From Cribrihabitans marinus (GTDB lineage: Bacteria; Pseudomonadota; Alphaproteobacteria; Rhodobacterales; Rhodobacteraceae): DNA of 64,000 nt. The position numbers and the translations under genes are program-made. Numbering within the stretch: the first letter of the stretch is position 1; each line of letters opens with the position of its first letter. Shown here in pieces: positions 15,287 to 22,257 of the stretch. The stretch is from assembly GCF_900109035.1 (NCBI RefSeq), contig NZ_FNYD01000005.1, positions 267,218 to 331,217 on the forward strand. The letters are read 5' to 3'. Under the pieces are notes generated by a model. It was not told the origin of the DNA, searched no databases, and saw only the letters and a list, made by a program, of their open reading frames with translations.

Positions 15287-15835
15287 TCACTCCTCAAGTT
15301 GCGGCACCCTCTTGAGGGCGCTCGTGTCATACCCGTTCTTCTGCAGAACCTTCGCGGCGGCCTGGAATGTGCGCTCGTCGATCTGCGGATCGCGCGCCAG
15401 GATCCACCCGGTCGAGCCATCTGGGTTGCCGATCACCGCGACATCGTAATCCTCGGTCACGTCCAGCACCCAGTAGTCGCCCCAGAGAAACGGCAGGAAG
15501 GACAGGAACGGCACGAATGTCACCTCCAGCCGTCCCGGCGCTGCCACCCGCGCCACGCCCCTGGCCTGTTCCGCCGGCCCGTCCGGCGCGCCCTTGCGGC
15601 AGGTGTTCACGACGCGCACCTTGCCGTCCTCGCGCAGCGCATAATCGGCCGTCACCCCCTGACAGCCCTTCTCGAAGCGGTTGGGAAACCGCGCGATCTC
15701 GTACCAGCGGCCCATATAGCGCTTCACGTCCAGATCGGTTTCGACGCTCATCGGCACCGACCGGTCGCGGTATTCGGCGGCCGAGACGCCGGTGCTAGGC
15801 AGGATCAACAAGGCGGCCAGCAAGGAACGGAGCAT
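15287..15835 (-). CDS. lipocalin family protein (Blc-like), secreted
   Basis: The 182-residue protein has a cleavable signal peptide (MLRSLLAALLILP...SAAEYRD). There is no lipobox Cys, so a soluble periplasmic form is predicted rather than an outer-membrane lipoprotein. The lipocalin signature GRWYEIARFPNRFEKGCQG stands at about residue 42. It is followed by eight-strand barrel features: TADYALREDGKVRVVNTC, a WVLDVTEDYDVAVIG strand, then a C-terminal helix. Cys in KGCQG and VNTC may form the family disulfide. Bacterial Blc proteins bind lipids or small amphipathic molecules. Its position between cdhC and cdhA, three bases from the latter, makes it part of the carnitine operon, and it might bind acylcarnitines or a breakdown product. 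Confidence 0.85.
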   Translation of the reverse strand: MLRSLLAALLILPSTGVSAAEYRDRSVPMSVETDLDVKRYMGRWYEIARFPNRFEKGCQGVTADYALREDGKVRVVNTCRKGAPDGPAEQARGVARVAAPGRLEVTFVPFLSFLPFLWGDYWVLDVTEDYDVAVIGNPDGSTGWILARDPQIDERTFQAAAKVLQKNGYDTSALKRVPQLEE

Positions 15836-15907
15836 CGGGATTTCCTTTCGTTCGGATCGGTTGCCCGACCCAACGCGCGGCGGGCCGATCGGGTCCGCGG
15901 CGGCGCG

Positions 15908-16822
15908 TCATTTCCCCGCCGGCACCCGCTTGACCAGCCCCAGCTTCTCGCGCACTTCGGCCGGTCCGATCACCCGCGCGCCCATGTTCTCGACGATGCT
16001 GCCCGCACGCTCCACCAGTTGCCAGTTCTCGGCCAGCACGCCCTTGTCCAGCCACAGGTTGTCCTCCAGCCCGACGCGCACATGCCCGCCCGCCAGAACG
16101 CTGGCGGCGACATAGGCCATCTGGTTTCGGCCCAGCGAAAACGCGCTGAAGGTCCAGTCGTCGGGCACATTGTTGACCATCGCCATGAAGGTGTTGAGGT
16201 CATCCGGCGCGCCCCAGGGCACGCCCATGCACAGCTGCACCAGCGCGGGCGCGTCCAGCACGCCATCCTTGACCAGTTGCTTGGCATACCAGAGGTGCCC
16301 GGTGTCGAAGGCCTCGATCTCGGGCTTCACGCCCATCCCGGTCATCATGCGCCCCATCGCCTGCAACATGCCCGGCGTGTTGGTCATCACATAGTCGGCC
16401 TCGGCGAAGTTCATCGTGCCGCAATCCAGCGTGCAGATCTCGGGCCGGCACTCGGCCACATGCGCCACCCGCTCGGCCGCGCCCACCATGTCGGTGCCCT
16501 CGGCCAGCGGCAACGGCGCGTCGGTGCCGGCGAACATCATGTCGCCGCCCATGCCGGCGGTCAGGTTCAGCACCATGTCCACCTCGGCCGCACGGATCCG
16601 CTCGGTCACCTCGCGATAAAGCGCCAGGTCGCGCGACGGCGCGCCGGTGTCGGGGTCGCGCACATGGCAATGCACCACCGCCGCCCCGGCCTTGGCCGCG
16701 GCAATCGCACTGTCGGCGATCTGCGCGGGCGAGCGCGGCACATGCGGGCTGCGGTCCTGGGTGCCGCCCGAGCCGGTGACGGCACAGGTGATGAAGACCT
16801 CGCGATTCATGGCAAGCGGCAT
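15908..16822 (-). CDS. cdhC: DUF849/BKACE beta-keto acid cleavage enzyme, dehydrocarnitine cleaving (CdhC-like)
   Basis: The 304-residue zinc-dependent BKACE-family TIM barrel condenses a beta-keto acid with acetyl-CoA. In the carnitine pathway it turns 3-dehydrocarnitine plus acetyl-CoA into betainyl-CoA plus acetoacetate. Seen in the sequence: FITCAVTGSGG at the N-terminus, the metal-binding HCHVRDPDTG near residue 51, LNLTAGMGG, PEIEAFDTGHLWY and GGHVRVGLEDNLW near the C-terminus. The ATG at 16822 is preceded by GGGGGA at a good distance, and a second ATG at 16810 is possible. It is the first gene of the operon and divergent from cdhR. The specificity is inferred from neighbours. Confidence 0.85.
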   Translation of the reverse strand: MPLAMNREVFITCAVTGSGGTQDRSPHVPRSPAQIADSAIAAAKAGAAVVHCHVRDPDTGAPSRDLALYREVTERIRAAEVDMVLNLTAGMGGDMMFAGTDAPLPLAEGTDMVGAAERVAHVAECRPEICTLDCGTMNFAEADYVMTNTPGMLQAMGRMMTGMGVKPEIEAFDTGHLWYAKQLVKDGVLDAPALVQLCMGVPWGAPDDLNTFMAMVNNVPDDWTFSAFSLGRNQMAYVAASVLAGGHVRVGLEDNLWLDKGVLAENWQLVERAGSIVENMGARVIGPAEVREKLGLVKRVPAGK

Positions 16823-16891
16823 GGTTTATCCCCCGTCTTATCCCCGGATTCCGATTTGCAAGTGATCGCGACTCTGACGCAGCCTGAGGTC

Positions 16892-17902
16892 ATGCACTTG
16901 CCGCAACGCGAATCGAACTTGATGAAATCCGCAAAAAACATCCTGCAGCCGGAACACCGGGCCCTGAAGACCGGGCTCCTGGTTCTGGACGATTGCAACA
17001 CGCTCAGCTTCGCTGCGGCGGTGGACCCGATGCGCGCGGCCAATCGGCTGGCCGATCGTCCCGCTTTCGACTGGGACTATGTCACCGCCGGCGACAGCCC
17101 GGCCCGTCTGACCTCGATGCTTCAGGTCCCCGGCGTTCCGCTGGCCCGGTTCGAGCAATGCGAGCTGATGATCGTCGTCGCGGGGTTCCAGCTGGCGCGC
17201 CACGCGCGGCCCTCGCTCCTGTCCGGGCTGCGCCGGATCGCCGGGACCGGCGCGGCGATGGCCGGCATCGACGGCGGGCCGTGGCTCTTGGCCGAGGCCG
17301 GGCTGCTGGACGGCCATGCCGCCACCACCCATTGGGAGGATCTCGAGAACTTCGCCATCCGCTTCCCGCAGGTCGATGTCCGGCCCGACCGGTTCGTGGC
17401 CTCGGACACGCGGCTGACCAGCGGCGGCGCCACGCCGGCGATCGAGATGATGCTGCACGTCATCGCCGCCCGCCACGGTGCGGGCTTCGCTGCGCGCGTG
17501 GCCGGCCTCTTTCTCTATGACGGCCCGCAGCCGGCGACGCGCCCGCAAAGCCGCTTGGGCCATCACCGCCACACCGCCCTGACGGCCCGGGCGCATGCGC
17601 TGATGGAGGCGGCGCTGGACGACCCGCTGCCGCTGGCCGAGATCGCGCGCCAGCTCGGCAGCTCGGCGCGCAGCCTGCAACAGCAGTTCCGCCTGCGCCT
17701 CGACACCACGCCGCAGGATCATTACCTGCAGCTGCGCCTGGCCGAGGCGCGCCGGCTGGTGACAGACACCGACATGCCGCTGATGCAGGTCGCCATGGCC
17801 ACCGGATTCACCTCGCAATCCAGCTTCGCCCGCGCCTTCCGCACCGCGCATGGCCTGTCCGCGCGCGACCTTCGCGCATCGCGCGCCACCGCGGCGGAAT
17901 GA
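16892..17902 (+). CDS. cdhR: GlxA-type AraC regulator of carnitine catabolism (CdhR-like)
   Basis: The 336-residue protein has two domains. A DJ-1/PfpI-like (GATase1) N-terminal domain runs over about residues 30-195 (TGLLVLDDCNTLSFAAAVDPMR, MIVVAGFQ, GIDGGPWLLAEAGLLDG). A C-terminal AraC double helix-turn-helix follows (PLPLAEIARQLGSSARSLQQQF; PLMQVAMATGFTSQSSFARAFR). This architecture is that of CdhR, the carnitine-responsive activator in Pseudomonas. It is divergent from cdhC with a 69-base gap that must hold both promoters. In the N-terminal domain the nucleophile-elbow Cys is replaced by Asp/Gly (GIDGGPW), as usual for sensing rather than catalytic members. The open frame upstream is a shadow of the cdh genes; ATG 16892 follows TGAGGT. 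ATG 16922 is an alternative. Confidence 0.8.
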   Translation: MHLPQRESNLMKSAKNILQPEHRALKTGLLVLDDCNTLSFAAAVDPMRAANRLADRPAFDWDYVTAGDSPARLTSMLQVPGVPLARFEQCELMIVVAGFQLARHARPSLLSGLRRIAGTGAAMAGIDGGPWLLAEAGLLDGHAATTHWEDLENFAIRFPQVDVRPDRFVASDTRLTSGGATPAIEMMLHVIAARHGAGFAARVAGLFLYDGPQPATRPQSRLGHHRHTALTARAHALMEAALDDPLPLAEIARQLGSSARSLQQQFRLRLDTTPQDHYLQLRLAEARRLVTDTDMPLMQVAMATGFTSQSSFARAFRTAHGLSARDLRASRATAAE

Positions 17903-17905
17903 TCT

Positions 17906-17963
17906 TCCTCTTGCCGGAAATACCTCGGGGGTAAGGCCGCAGGCCGAGGGGGCAGCGCCCCCT
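17906..17963. repeat. dispersed intergenic repeat, copy 2, with terminator-like hairpin
   Basis: CTCTTGCCGGAAATACCTCGGGGG (from ~17908) is followed by a GGCC hairpin and then AGGGGGC-AGC-GCCCCCT (17947-17963). It lies between the convergent cdhR and aldo/keto reductase genes and reaches the latter's stop codon. The same core plus GGGGGCAGCGCCCCC occurs at 38100-38157. Confidence 0.6.
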
Positions 17964-19008
17964 AATAGGGCATCGGATGCGCCCGGTGCGCCGCGTCGAT
18001 CTCGGCCAGAACCTCGTCGCCCAGAACGACATCAACCGCCCCCAGCGCATGTTCGAGCTGCGCCAGCGTGGTCGCGCCGAAGATCGCCGACATCATGAAG
18101 GGCCGCGTCCGGCACCAGGCCAGCGCCATGTGCACCGGGTCCAGCCCGTGACGCCGCGCGATCTCCAGATAGGCGTCCACCGCGCCGTGAACCCGCGCGC
18201 TGTCACGCCCGCCCAACTCCGGGCTGAACGACTTGCGCGAGCCCTCGGGCACCGCCCCGCCCCGGTACTTGCCGGTCAGCAGCCCGGTGCCCAAGGGCGA
18301 GAAGGCCATCAGGCCCACATCCTCGTTGACCGACAGCTCGGCCATGTCGGTGTCATAGAGTCGGCACAGAAGCGAGTATTCGTTCTGGACCGAGGCCACC
18401 CGCGGCCCCGCCCCCGCGTCGGCCAGCCGCAGCCATTGCGCGGTGCCCCAGGCGCTTTCGTTGGAAAGCCCGAAGGCGCGGATGCGCCCCGCCTCGACCT
18501 CGCGCTGCAGGGTGTGCAGGCATTCCTCCATGTTGGCCAGTGTCGCGTCGCTGTCCTGCCCCGAGGGGTCATAGGTCCAGTTCTTGCGGAACATGTAGCT
18601 GCCGCGGTTGGGCCAGTGGAACTGGTAGAGGTCGATGTAATCGGTCTGCAGGCGCTTCAGCGAGTCCTCGATGGTCTGGGGGATCGTCGCCGCCGAGATC
18701 GGCGCGCCGTCGCGCACGATGGCCAGCCCCTCGCCGGAATGCTTGGTGGCCAGGATGTAGGCGCCGCGCCGGCCCGGGTTGGCGGCGTTCCAGGTGCCCA
18801 GGATCTCTTCGGTGCGTCCGATGGTCTCCTTCGCGACGGGGTTGACCGGGTACATCTCGGCGGTGTCGACGAAATTGATGCCGGCATCCAGCGCCATGTC
18901 CATCTGGGCATGGCCCTCGGTCTCGCCGGTCTGGGTGCCGAAGGTCATCGTGCCCAGGCACAGCTCGGTCACGTCGAGGCCGGTGCGGCCCAGCGGTCGG
19001 GTTCTCAT
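17962..19008 (-). CDS. aldo/keto reductase, Tas/YghZ-like
   Basis: The 348-residue NADPH-dependent aldo/keto reductase has the family layout: LGRTGLDVTELCLGTMTFG at the start, NFVDTAEMYP (catalytic Asp and Tyr), ILATKHSG (catalytic Lys), YIDLYQFHWP (catalytic His), QNEYSLL and LGTGLLTGKY, with a C-terminal cofactor segment SAIFGATTLAQLE. All four tetrad residues are visible. It resembles E. coli Tas in length and inserts. The ATG at 19008 has AGGAGA upstream. An in-frame upstream extension crosses the LexA box and was rejected. The gene stands alone, divergent from the ImuA-like gene. Substrate unknown. Confidence 0.88.
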   Translation of the reverse strand: MRTRPLGRTGLDVTELCLGTMTFGTQTGETEGHAQMDMALDAGINFVDTAEMYPVNPVAKETIGRTEEILGTWNAANPGRRGAYILATKHSGEGLAIVRDGAPISAATIPQTIEDSLKRLQTDYIDLYQFHWPNRGSYMFRKNWTYDPSGQDSDATLANMEECLHTLQREVEAGRIRAFGLSNESAWGTAQWLRLADAGAGPRVASVQNEYSLLCRLYDTDMAELSVNEDVGLMAFSPLGTGLLTGKYRGGAVPEGSRKSFSPELGGRDSARVHGAVDAYLEIARRHGLDPVHMALAWCRTRPFMMSAIFGATTLAQLEHALGAVDVVLGDEVLAEIDAAHRAHPMPY

Positions 19009-19094
19009 CGGGGATCTCCTGTTCGCGGTCGGGCAGAGCCTAGCGGTCCTGACGCGCGGGGCAACCCCTGCATCGCGCCCCATATCGGGATTGA

Positions 19095-19109
19095 GAACAT
19101 ATGGGGAAC
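19095..19109 (+). promoter_or_regulatory. LexA (SOS) box, alphaproteobacterial type
   Basis: GAAC-N7-GAAC is exact: GAAC at 19095-19098, seven bases, then GAAC at 19106-19109. This is the direct-repeat LexA motif known from Rhodobacter and Rhizobium (GTTC-N7-GTTC on the other strand). It sits 17 bases before the ATG of the ImuA-like gene, where a bound repressor would block transcription. SOS control agrees with the predicted product. Confidence 0.7.
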
Positions 19110-19126
19110 ATGCCAGGATCGACCCC

Positions 19127-19744
19127 ATGCCGACTCATCTGCTCGACCGTTCGCGCGACCGCGCCGCGCCGCACCTGTCCCCGGCCCCCGGCGTCTCCCT
19201 GCGGCTGGCCCGCACGCATGAGGCCTGCGGCCCCGCGCGGCGCAGCTTCGCCCTGTGGATCGCCGGCCGGATGACCGGGCCGGTGCTGTGGATCTCGCCC
19301 GACTGGGAAGTGGACCGCCCCAATCCCGACGGCATGCTGCCCTTTGCCGATCCCGCGCGCTTCGTCTTCGTGCATCCGCGCCGGAGCGAGGACCTGTTGT
19401 GGTGCGCCGAAGAGGCGTTGCGCGCGGGCGCGGTGCCGCTGGTGGTGGCCGACCTGCCCGGCGCGCCCGCGCTGACCCCGGTGCGCCGGCTGCACCTGGC
19501 CGCCGAGCAGGGTGGTACGCAGGGATCCGCGCCGCTGGGGCTGTTGCTGACCCCCGGCGACGGCGGCGCGCAGGGCATCGAAAGCCGCTGGCACATGGCC
19601 CCCGCGCATCGGGGCAAGGCGCGCCGCTGGGTGCTCGAGCGCCGCCGCGCCCGCACCCTGCCGCCGGCGCGCTGGACGGCCGAGCAGACCCGTCCCCGGG
19701 CCGGGCTCGAACTGAGCGATCCGGGCATACCCGAACCGGCCTGA
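19127..19744 (+). CDS. ImuA-like (SulA/RecA-related) SOS protein
   Basis: The 205-residue protein resembles ImuA, the RecA-like partner of ImuB and DnaE2 in damage-induced mutagenesis. Features include SFALWIAGRMTGPVLWISPDWEVDRPNPDG, where ImuA has its core beta strand, then RFVFVHPRRSEDLLWCAEEALRAG and ADLPGAPALTPVRRLHLAAEQGG, the part most like ImuA/SulA. No Walker A is visible, as usual for ImuA. The C-terminus is Arg-rich with WHMAPAHRG. The start at 19127 lies directly behind a LexA box. There is no imuB or dnaE2 next to it, unlike the common cassette, so either these lie elsewhere or this is a stand-alone paralogue. Confidence 0.6.
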   Translation: MPTHLLDRSRDRAAPHLSPAPGVSLRLARTHEACGPARRSFALWIAGRMTGPVLWISPDWEVDRPNPDGMLPFADPARFVFVHPRRSEDLLWCAEEALRAGAVPLVVADLPGAPALTPVRRLHLAAEQGGTQGSAPLGLLLTPGDGGAQGIESRWHMAPAHRGKARRWVLERRRARTLPPARWTAEQTRPRAGLELSDPGIPEPA

Positions 19745-19748
19745 CCGG

Positions 19749-20561
19749 TCAGGGGGTTGCCGGCTCCAGCCGCCCGCCGAGGCGGACCATGGCGATGCGC
19801 GTCGCCGCGCCGCTGCGGTCGTCAGTCTCGACATAGACGCCCGACAGGGTGGCCTCGCCGCGCGCGGGGCTGAAGCGTTCCTTCTGCATGCCGGTGACGA
19901 AGCGGCGCATCGGCTCGGCCTTGTCCATGCCGATCACCGAATCATAGTCGCCGCACATGCCGGCATCGCTGAGATACCCGGTGCCGCCGGGCAGCACCTG
20001 CGCGTCCGCCGTGGGAACATGGGTGTGGGTGCCGACGACAAGGCTGGCCCGGCCGTCGCAATAATGCCCCATCGCCATCTTCTCCGAGGTCGCCTCGCAA
20101 TGCATGTCGACGATCACTGCCTGGGCCAGACCGCCGCGCGGATGCGCCTTGAGCACCGGCTCGATCCCCGAGAACGGGTCGTCGAAGGGCCGTTTCATGA
20201 ACACCTGACCCAGCGCCTGCGCGACCAGCACCTTGCGCCCGCCCGACGCCTCGAACAGCCGGTGTCCGCGCCCCGGCGCGCCCTTGGCATAGTTCAGCGG
20301 CCGGATGATGCGCGGCTCGGTCTCGATGAACTGCAGCATGTCCTTCTGGTCGAAGGCGTGATCGCCCAGTGTGATGCAATCGGCGCCGGCCTGCAGCAGC
20401 AGCCGCGCGTGATCCGGCGTCAGCCCCATGCCGCCCGAGGCGTTCTCGCCATTTACCACCACGAAATCCAGCCGCCAGTCGGCCCGCAGACCCGGCAGCC
20501 GGTCGCGCACCGCCGCCCGGCCGGACCGGCCCATGACATCCCCGAGAAACAGAATTTTCAT
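19749..20561 (-). CDS. YmdB-like metallophosphoesterase (TIGR00282 family)
   Basis: The 270-residue dinuclear metal phosphodiesterase belongs to the YmdB/DR1281 family, whose members hydrolyse 2',3'- or 3',5'-cyclic nucleotides. Motifs: FLGDVMGRSGR (metal Asp), NGENASGGMGLTP, LGDHAFDQKD (Asn/His cluster), VDMHCEATSEKMAMG and VGTHTHVPTAD, ending with a GMCGDYDSVIG segment. All metal ligands are present. Cytoplasmic. In relatives it follows the 5-formyltetrahydrofolate cyclo-ligase gene directly. Here a plus-strand oxygenase gene lies between them. It is convergent with the ImuA-like gene, four bases apart. Confidence 0.88.
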   Translation of the reverse strand: MKILFLGDVMGRSGRAAVRDRLPGLRADWRLDFVVVNGENASGGMGLTPDHARLLLQAGADCITLGDHAFDQKDMLQFIETEPRIIRPLNYAKGAPGRGHRLFEASGGRKVLVAQALGQVFMKRPFDDPFSGIEPVLKAHPRGGLAQAVIVDMHCEATSEKMAMGHYCDGRASLVVGTHTHVPTADAQVLPGGTGYLSDAGMCGDYDSVIGMDKAEPMRRFVTGMQKERFSPARGEATLSGVYVETDDRSGAATRIAMVRLGGRLEPATP

Positions 20562-20827
20562 GTCCCGGTCCTAGGACGCCGACCGGCCGAGAACAAGCGC
20601 CAATCGGTGCCCTGGCGCGTCATCGGGCGCCCCTGCCGACGCGCGGCGGGTCCGGGTTCGCAACAATCCGTCAGACCGCGCGCGATCGTCCACGCCCCCG
20701 CACAGTCGGCTGCACGACACCCCGGATCACCCCAAGACGGTTGACAAGACACGGCCCACGGCAGGAACTTGATTTCATATTGACGGTCATTGCACCAACA
20801 ACGCCATTTCCCGGGGGAAATCCGATC

Positions 20828-21667
20828 ATGCCGACACCCGTTCTGGCCCTTGATCCCGACACGCTGCTCGTCTCCAGCCGCGCGGCCCGCGCGGCTGGAA
20901 AGACGCTTGCCGGCGACTACCAGTCGAAGACGCCGTTCCACTACGGCGGCTATGACGGGTTTCTCGATCCGGCCATCCTCGAGCGGGTGATCGCCGAGCT
21001 GGACGAACTGCCTGAGGCCGAAACCAGCTTCGACCGGCCGCAGGAGAAGCTCAAGACGAGCTATGTGCCCGAGCGGCTGCCCGACTACACCCGCCGGCTG
21101 TTCTACGCGCTGAACTCGCGCCCGGTTCTGGGCTTTCTAGAAGAGTTGACCGGCATCAAGGGGCTGATTCCGGACCCTTATTTCGCCGGCGGCGGCATCC
21201 ATGTGGTGGCGAATGGCGGCCATCTCGACATCCATGCCGATTTCAATCACCACGCCGGGCTGAACCTGGAGCGCCGGGTCAACCTGCTGATCTATCTCAA
21301 CAAAGGCTGGAAGGCCGACTATGGCGGGTCCTTCGAGGTCTGGAACGACGACATGACCGAGCGCATGGCCAGCTTCGTGCCCGAGTTCAACCGAATGTGC
21401 ATCTTCTCGACCAGCTCGACCAGCTGGCACGGCAATCCCGAGCCGGTGAACCATCCCGACGGCCAGCCGCGCCGGTCGATCGCGCTTTACTACTACACCG
21501 CGACCTGGGACAGCACGCGCAAGTCGCACGACACGCTGTTCAAGCCGCGCCCCGGCACTGCCGATCAGCCCGACCGGGTGGTCGCCCGCCGCGCGCTGCT
21601 GCAAGAGATCCTGCCACCCTTCATCCACCGAAGAGTGGCCTGGCGACTGCAAAAGCTGGGGTTCTGA
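20828..21667 (+). CDS. 2-oxoglutarate/Fe(II)-dependent oxygenase, prolyl 4-hydroxylase-like
   Basis: The 279-residue non-haem iron oxygenase has a core that is a double-stranded beta helix with the iron-binding HxD (HLDIHADFNHH near residue 138), a distal His in TSWHGNPEP and the 2OG-binding Arg in RRSIALYYYT. Around these are VNLLIYLNKGW and YGGSFEVW, which match 2OG-FeII_Oxy_3 domains that hydroxylate protein or sugar residues. The ATG at 20828 is preceded by GGGGGAAA. The gene is single, on the opposite strand to its neighbours, and appears to separate a normally contiguous operon. A 266-base non-coding region lies upstream. Confidence 0.8.
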   Translation: MPTPVLALDPDTLLVSSRAARAAGKTLAGDYQSKTPFHYGGYDGFLDPAILERVIAELDELPEAETSFDRPQEKLKTSYVPERLPDYTRRLFYALNSRPVLGFLEELTGIKGLIPDPYFAGGGIHVVANGGHLDIHADFNHHAGLNLERRVNLLIYLNKGWKADYGGSFEVWNDDMTERMASFVPEFNRMCIFSTSSTSWHGNPEPVNHPDGQPRRSIALYYYTATWDSTRKSHDTLFKPRPGTADQPDRVVARRALLQEILPPFIHRRVAWRLQKLGF

Positions 21668-21693
21668 CAGGACCGGCCCACGCTGCCGTCGCG

Positions 21694-22257
21694 CTATCCC
21701 GGGAAGCTCAACACCCGGCTCTCCGTCACCACCATGTCCAGCGGCTGATCCATGGCCTCCAGCGGCAGCGCATCGGCCTCCTGCGCATCGAAGGCAAAGC
21801 CGATGGCCAGTGTCGGGCGCCGGGCGCGCAGCCGTTCCAACGTGCGGTCGTAAAAGCCGCCGCCATAGCCCAGCCTGCCGCCGCGCGCGTCGAAAGCCAC
21901 AAGGGGCACGATCAGGATCTCGGGCTCGAAAAACCGGTCCTGTTCGGGAACCATCGCGCCGAACGGGCCCGCACGCAGGGGGCCGTCCGGTTCCCAGCGC
22001 GAGAAATCCAGGGCCAGTCCGGCACCGGCGATGACCGGCACCCCGACCGGGCCGTGCGCCGCCGCCTCGGCCATGGCCGGCAGCGGATCGATCTCGGTAC
22101 GGATCGGCATGTAGCCGGCCAGCGGCACGCCGCGATACCCGGCCAGCACCTCCGACAGACGCCCCGCCGCGCCGGGCGGGCGCGCGGCGAAGGCGGCCTT
22201 GCGGCGGGCGAAGGCCGCCTTGCGCGCCGCCGCCTTGACCGCGCCCGGGTCGCTCAC
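21694..22257 (-). CDS. 5-formyltetrahydrofolate cyclo-ligase
   Basis: The 187-residue enzyme converts 5-formyl-THF to 5,10-methenyl-THF with ATP, returning the storage folate to the active pool. Family motifs are clear: an N-terminal Arg/Lys/Ala helix, LAGYMPIRTEIDPLP, FDARGGRLGYGGGFYDRTL (the glycine-rich nucleotide-binding loop) and GFAFDAQEADALPLEAMD. The start is a GTG at 22257 overlapping the MgtE stop (GTGA), so translation is coupled. E. coli YgfA is of similar length (about 180). Confidence 0.9.
   Translation of the reverse strand: MSDPGAVKAAARKAAFARRKAAFAARPPGAAGRLSEVLAGYRGVPLAGYMPIRTEIDPLPAMAEAAAHGPVGVPVIAGAGLALDFSRWEPDGPLRAGPFGAMVPEQDRFFEPEILIVPLVAFDARGGRLGYGGGFYDRTLERLRARRPTLAIGFAFDAQEADALPLEAMDQPLDMVVTESRVLSFPG

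Noticed and set aside
14729..16891. Very long plus-strand open frame in front of cdhR (1057 residues in total)
   Set aside because: It is the antisense shadow of the cdhC/lipocalin/cdhA genes, created by high GC third positions; only the part from 16892 shows family motifs.
20741..20746. TTGACA as a -35 element for the oxygenase gene
   Set aside because: The sequence 16-18 bases downstream (around GGAACT) does not resemble a -10 element.
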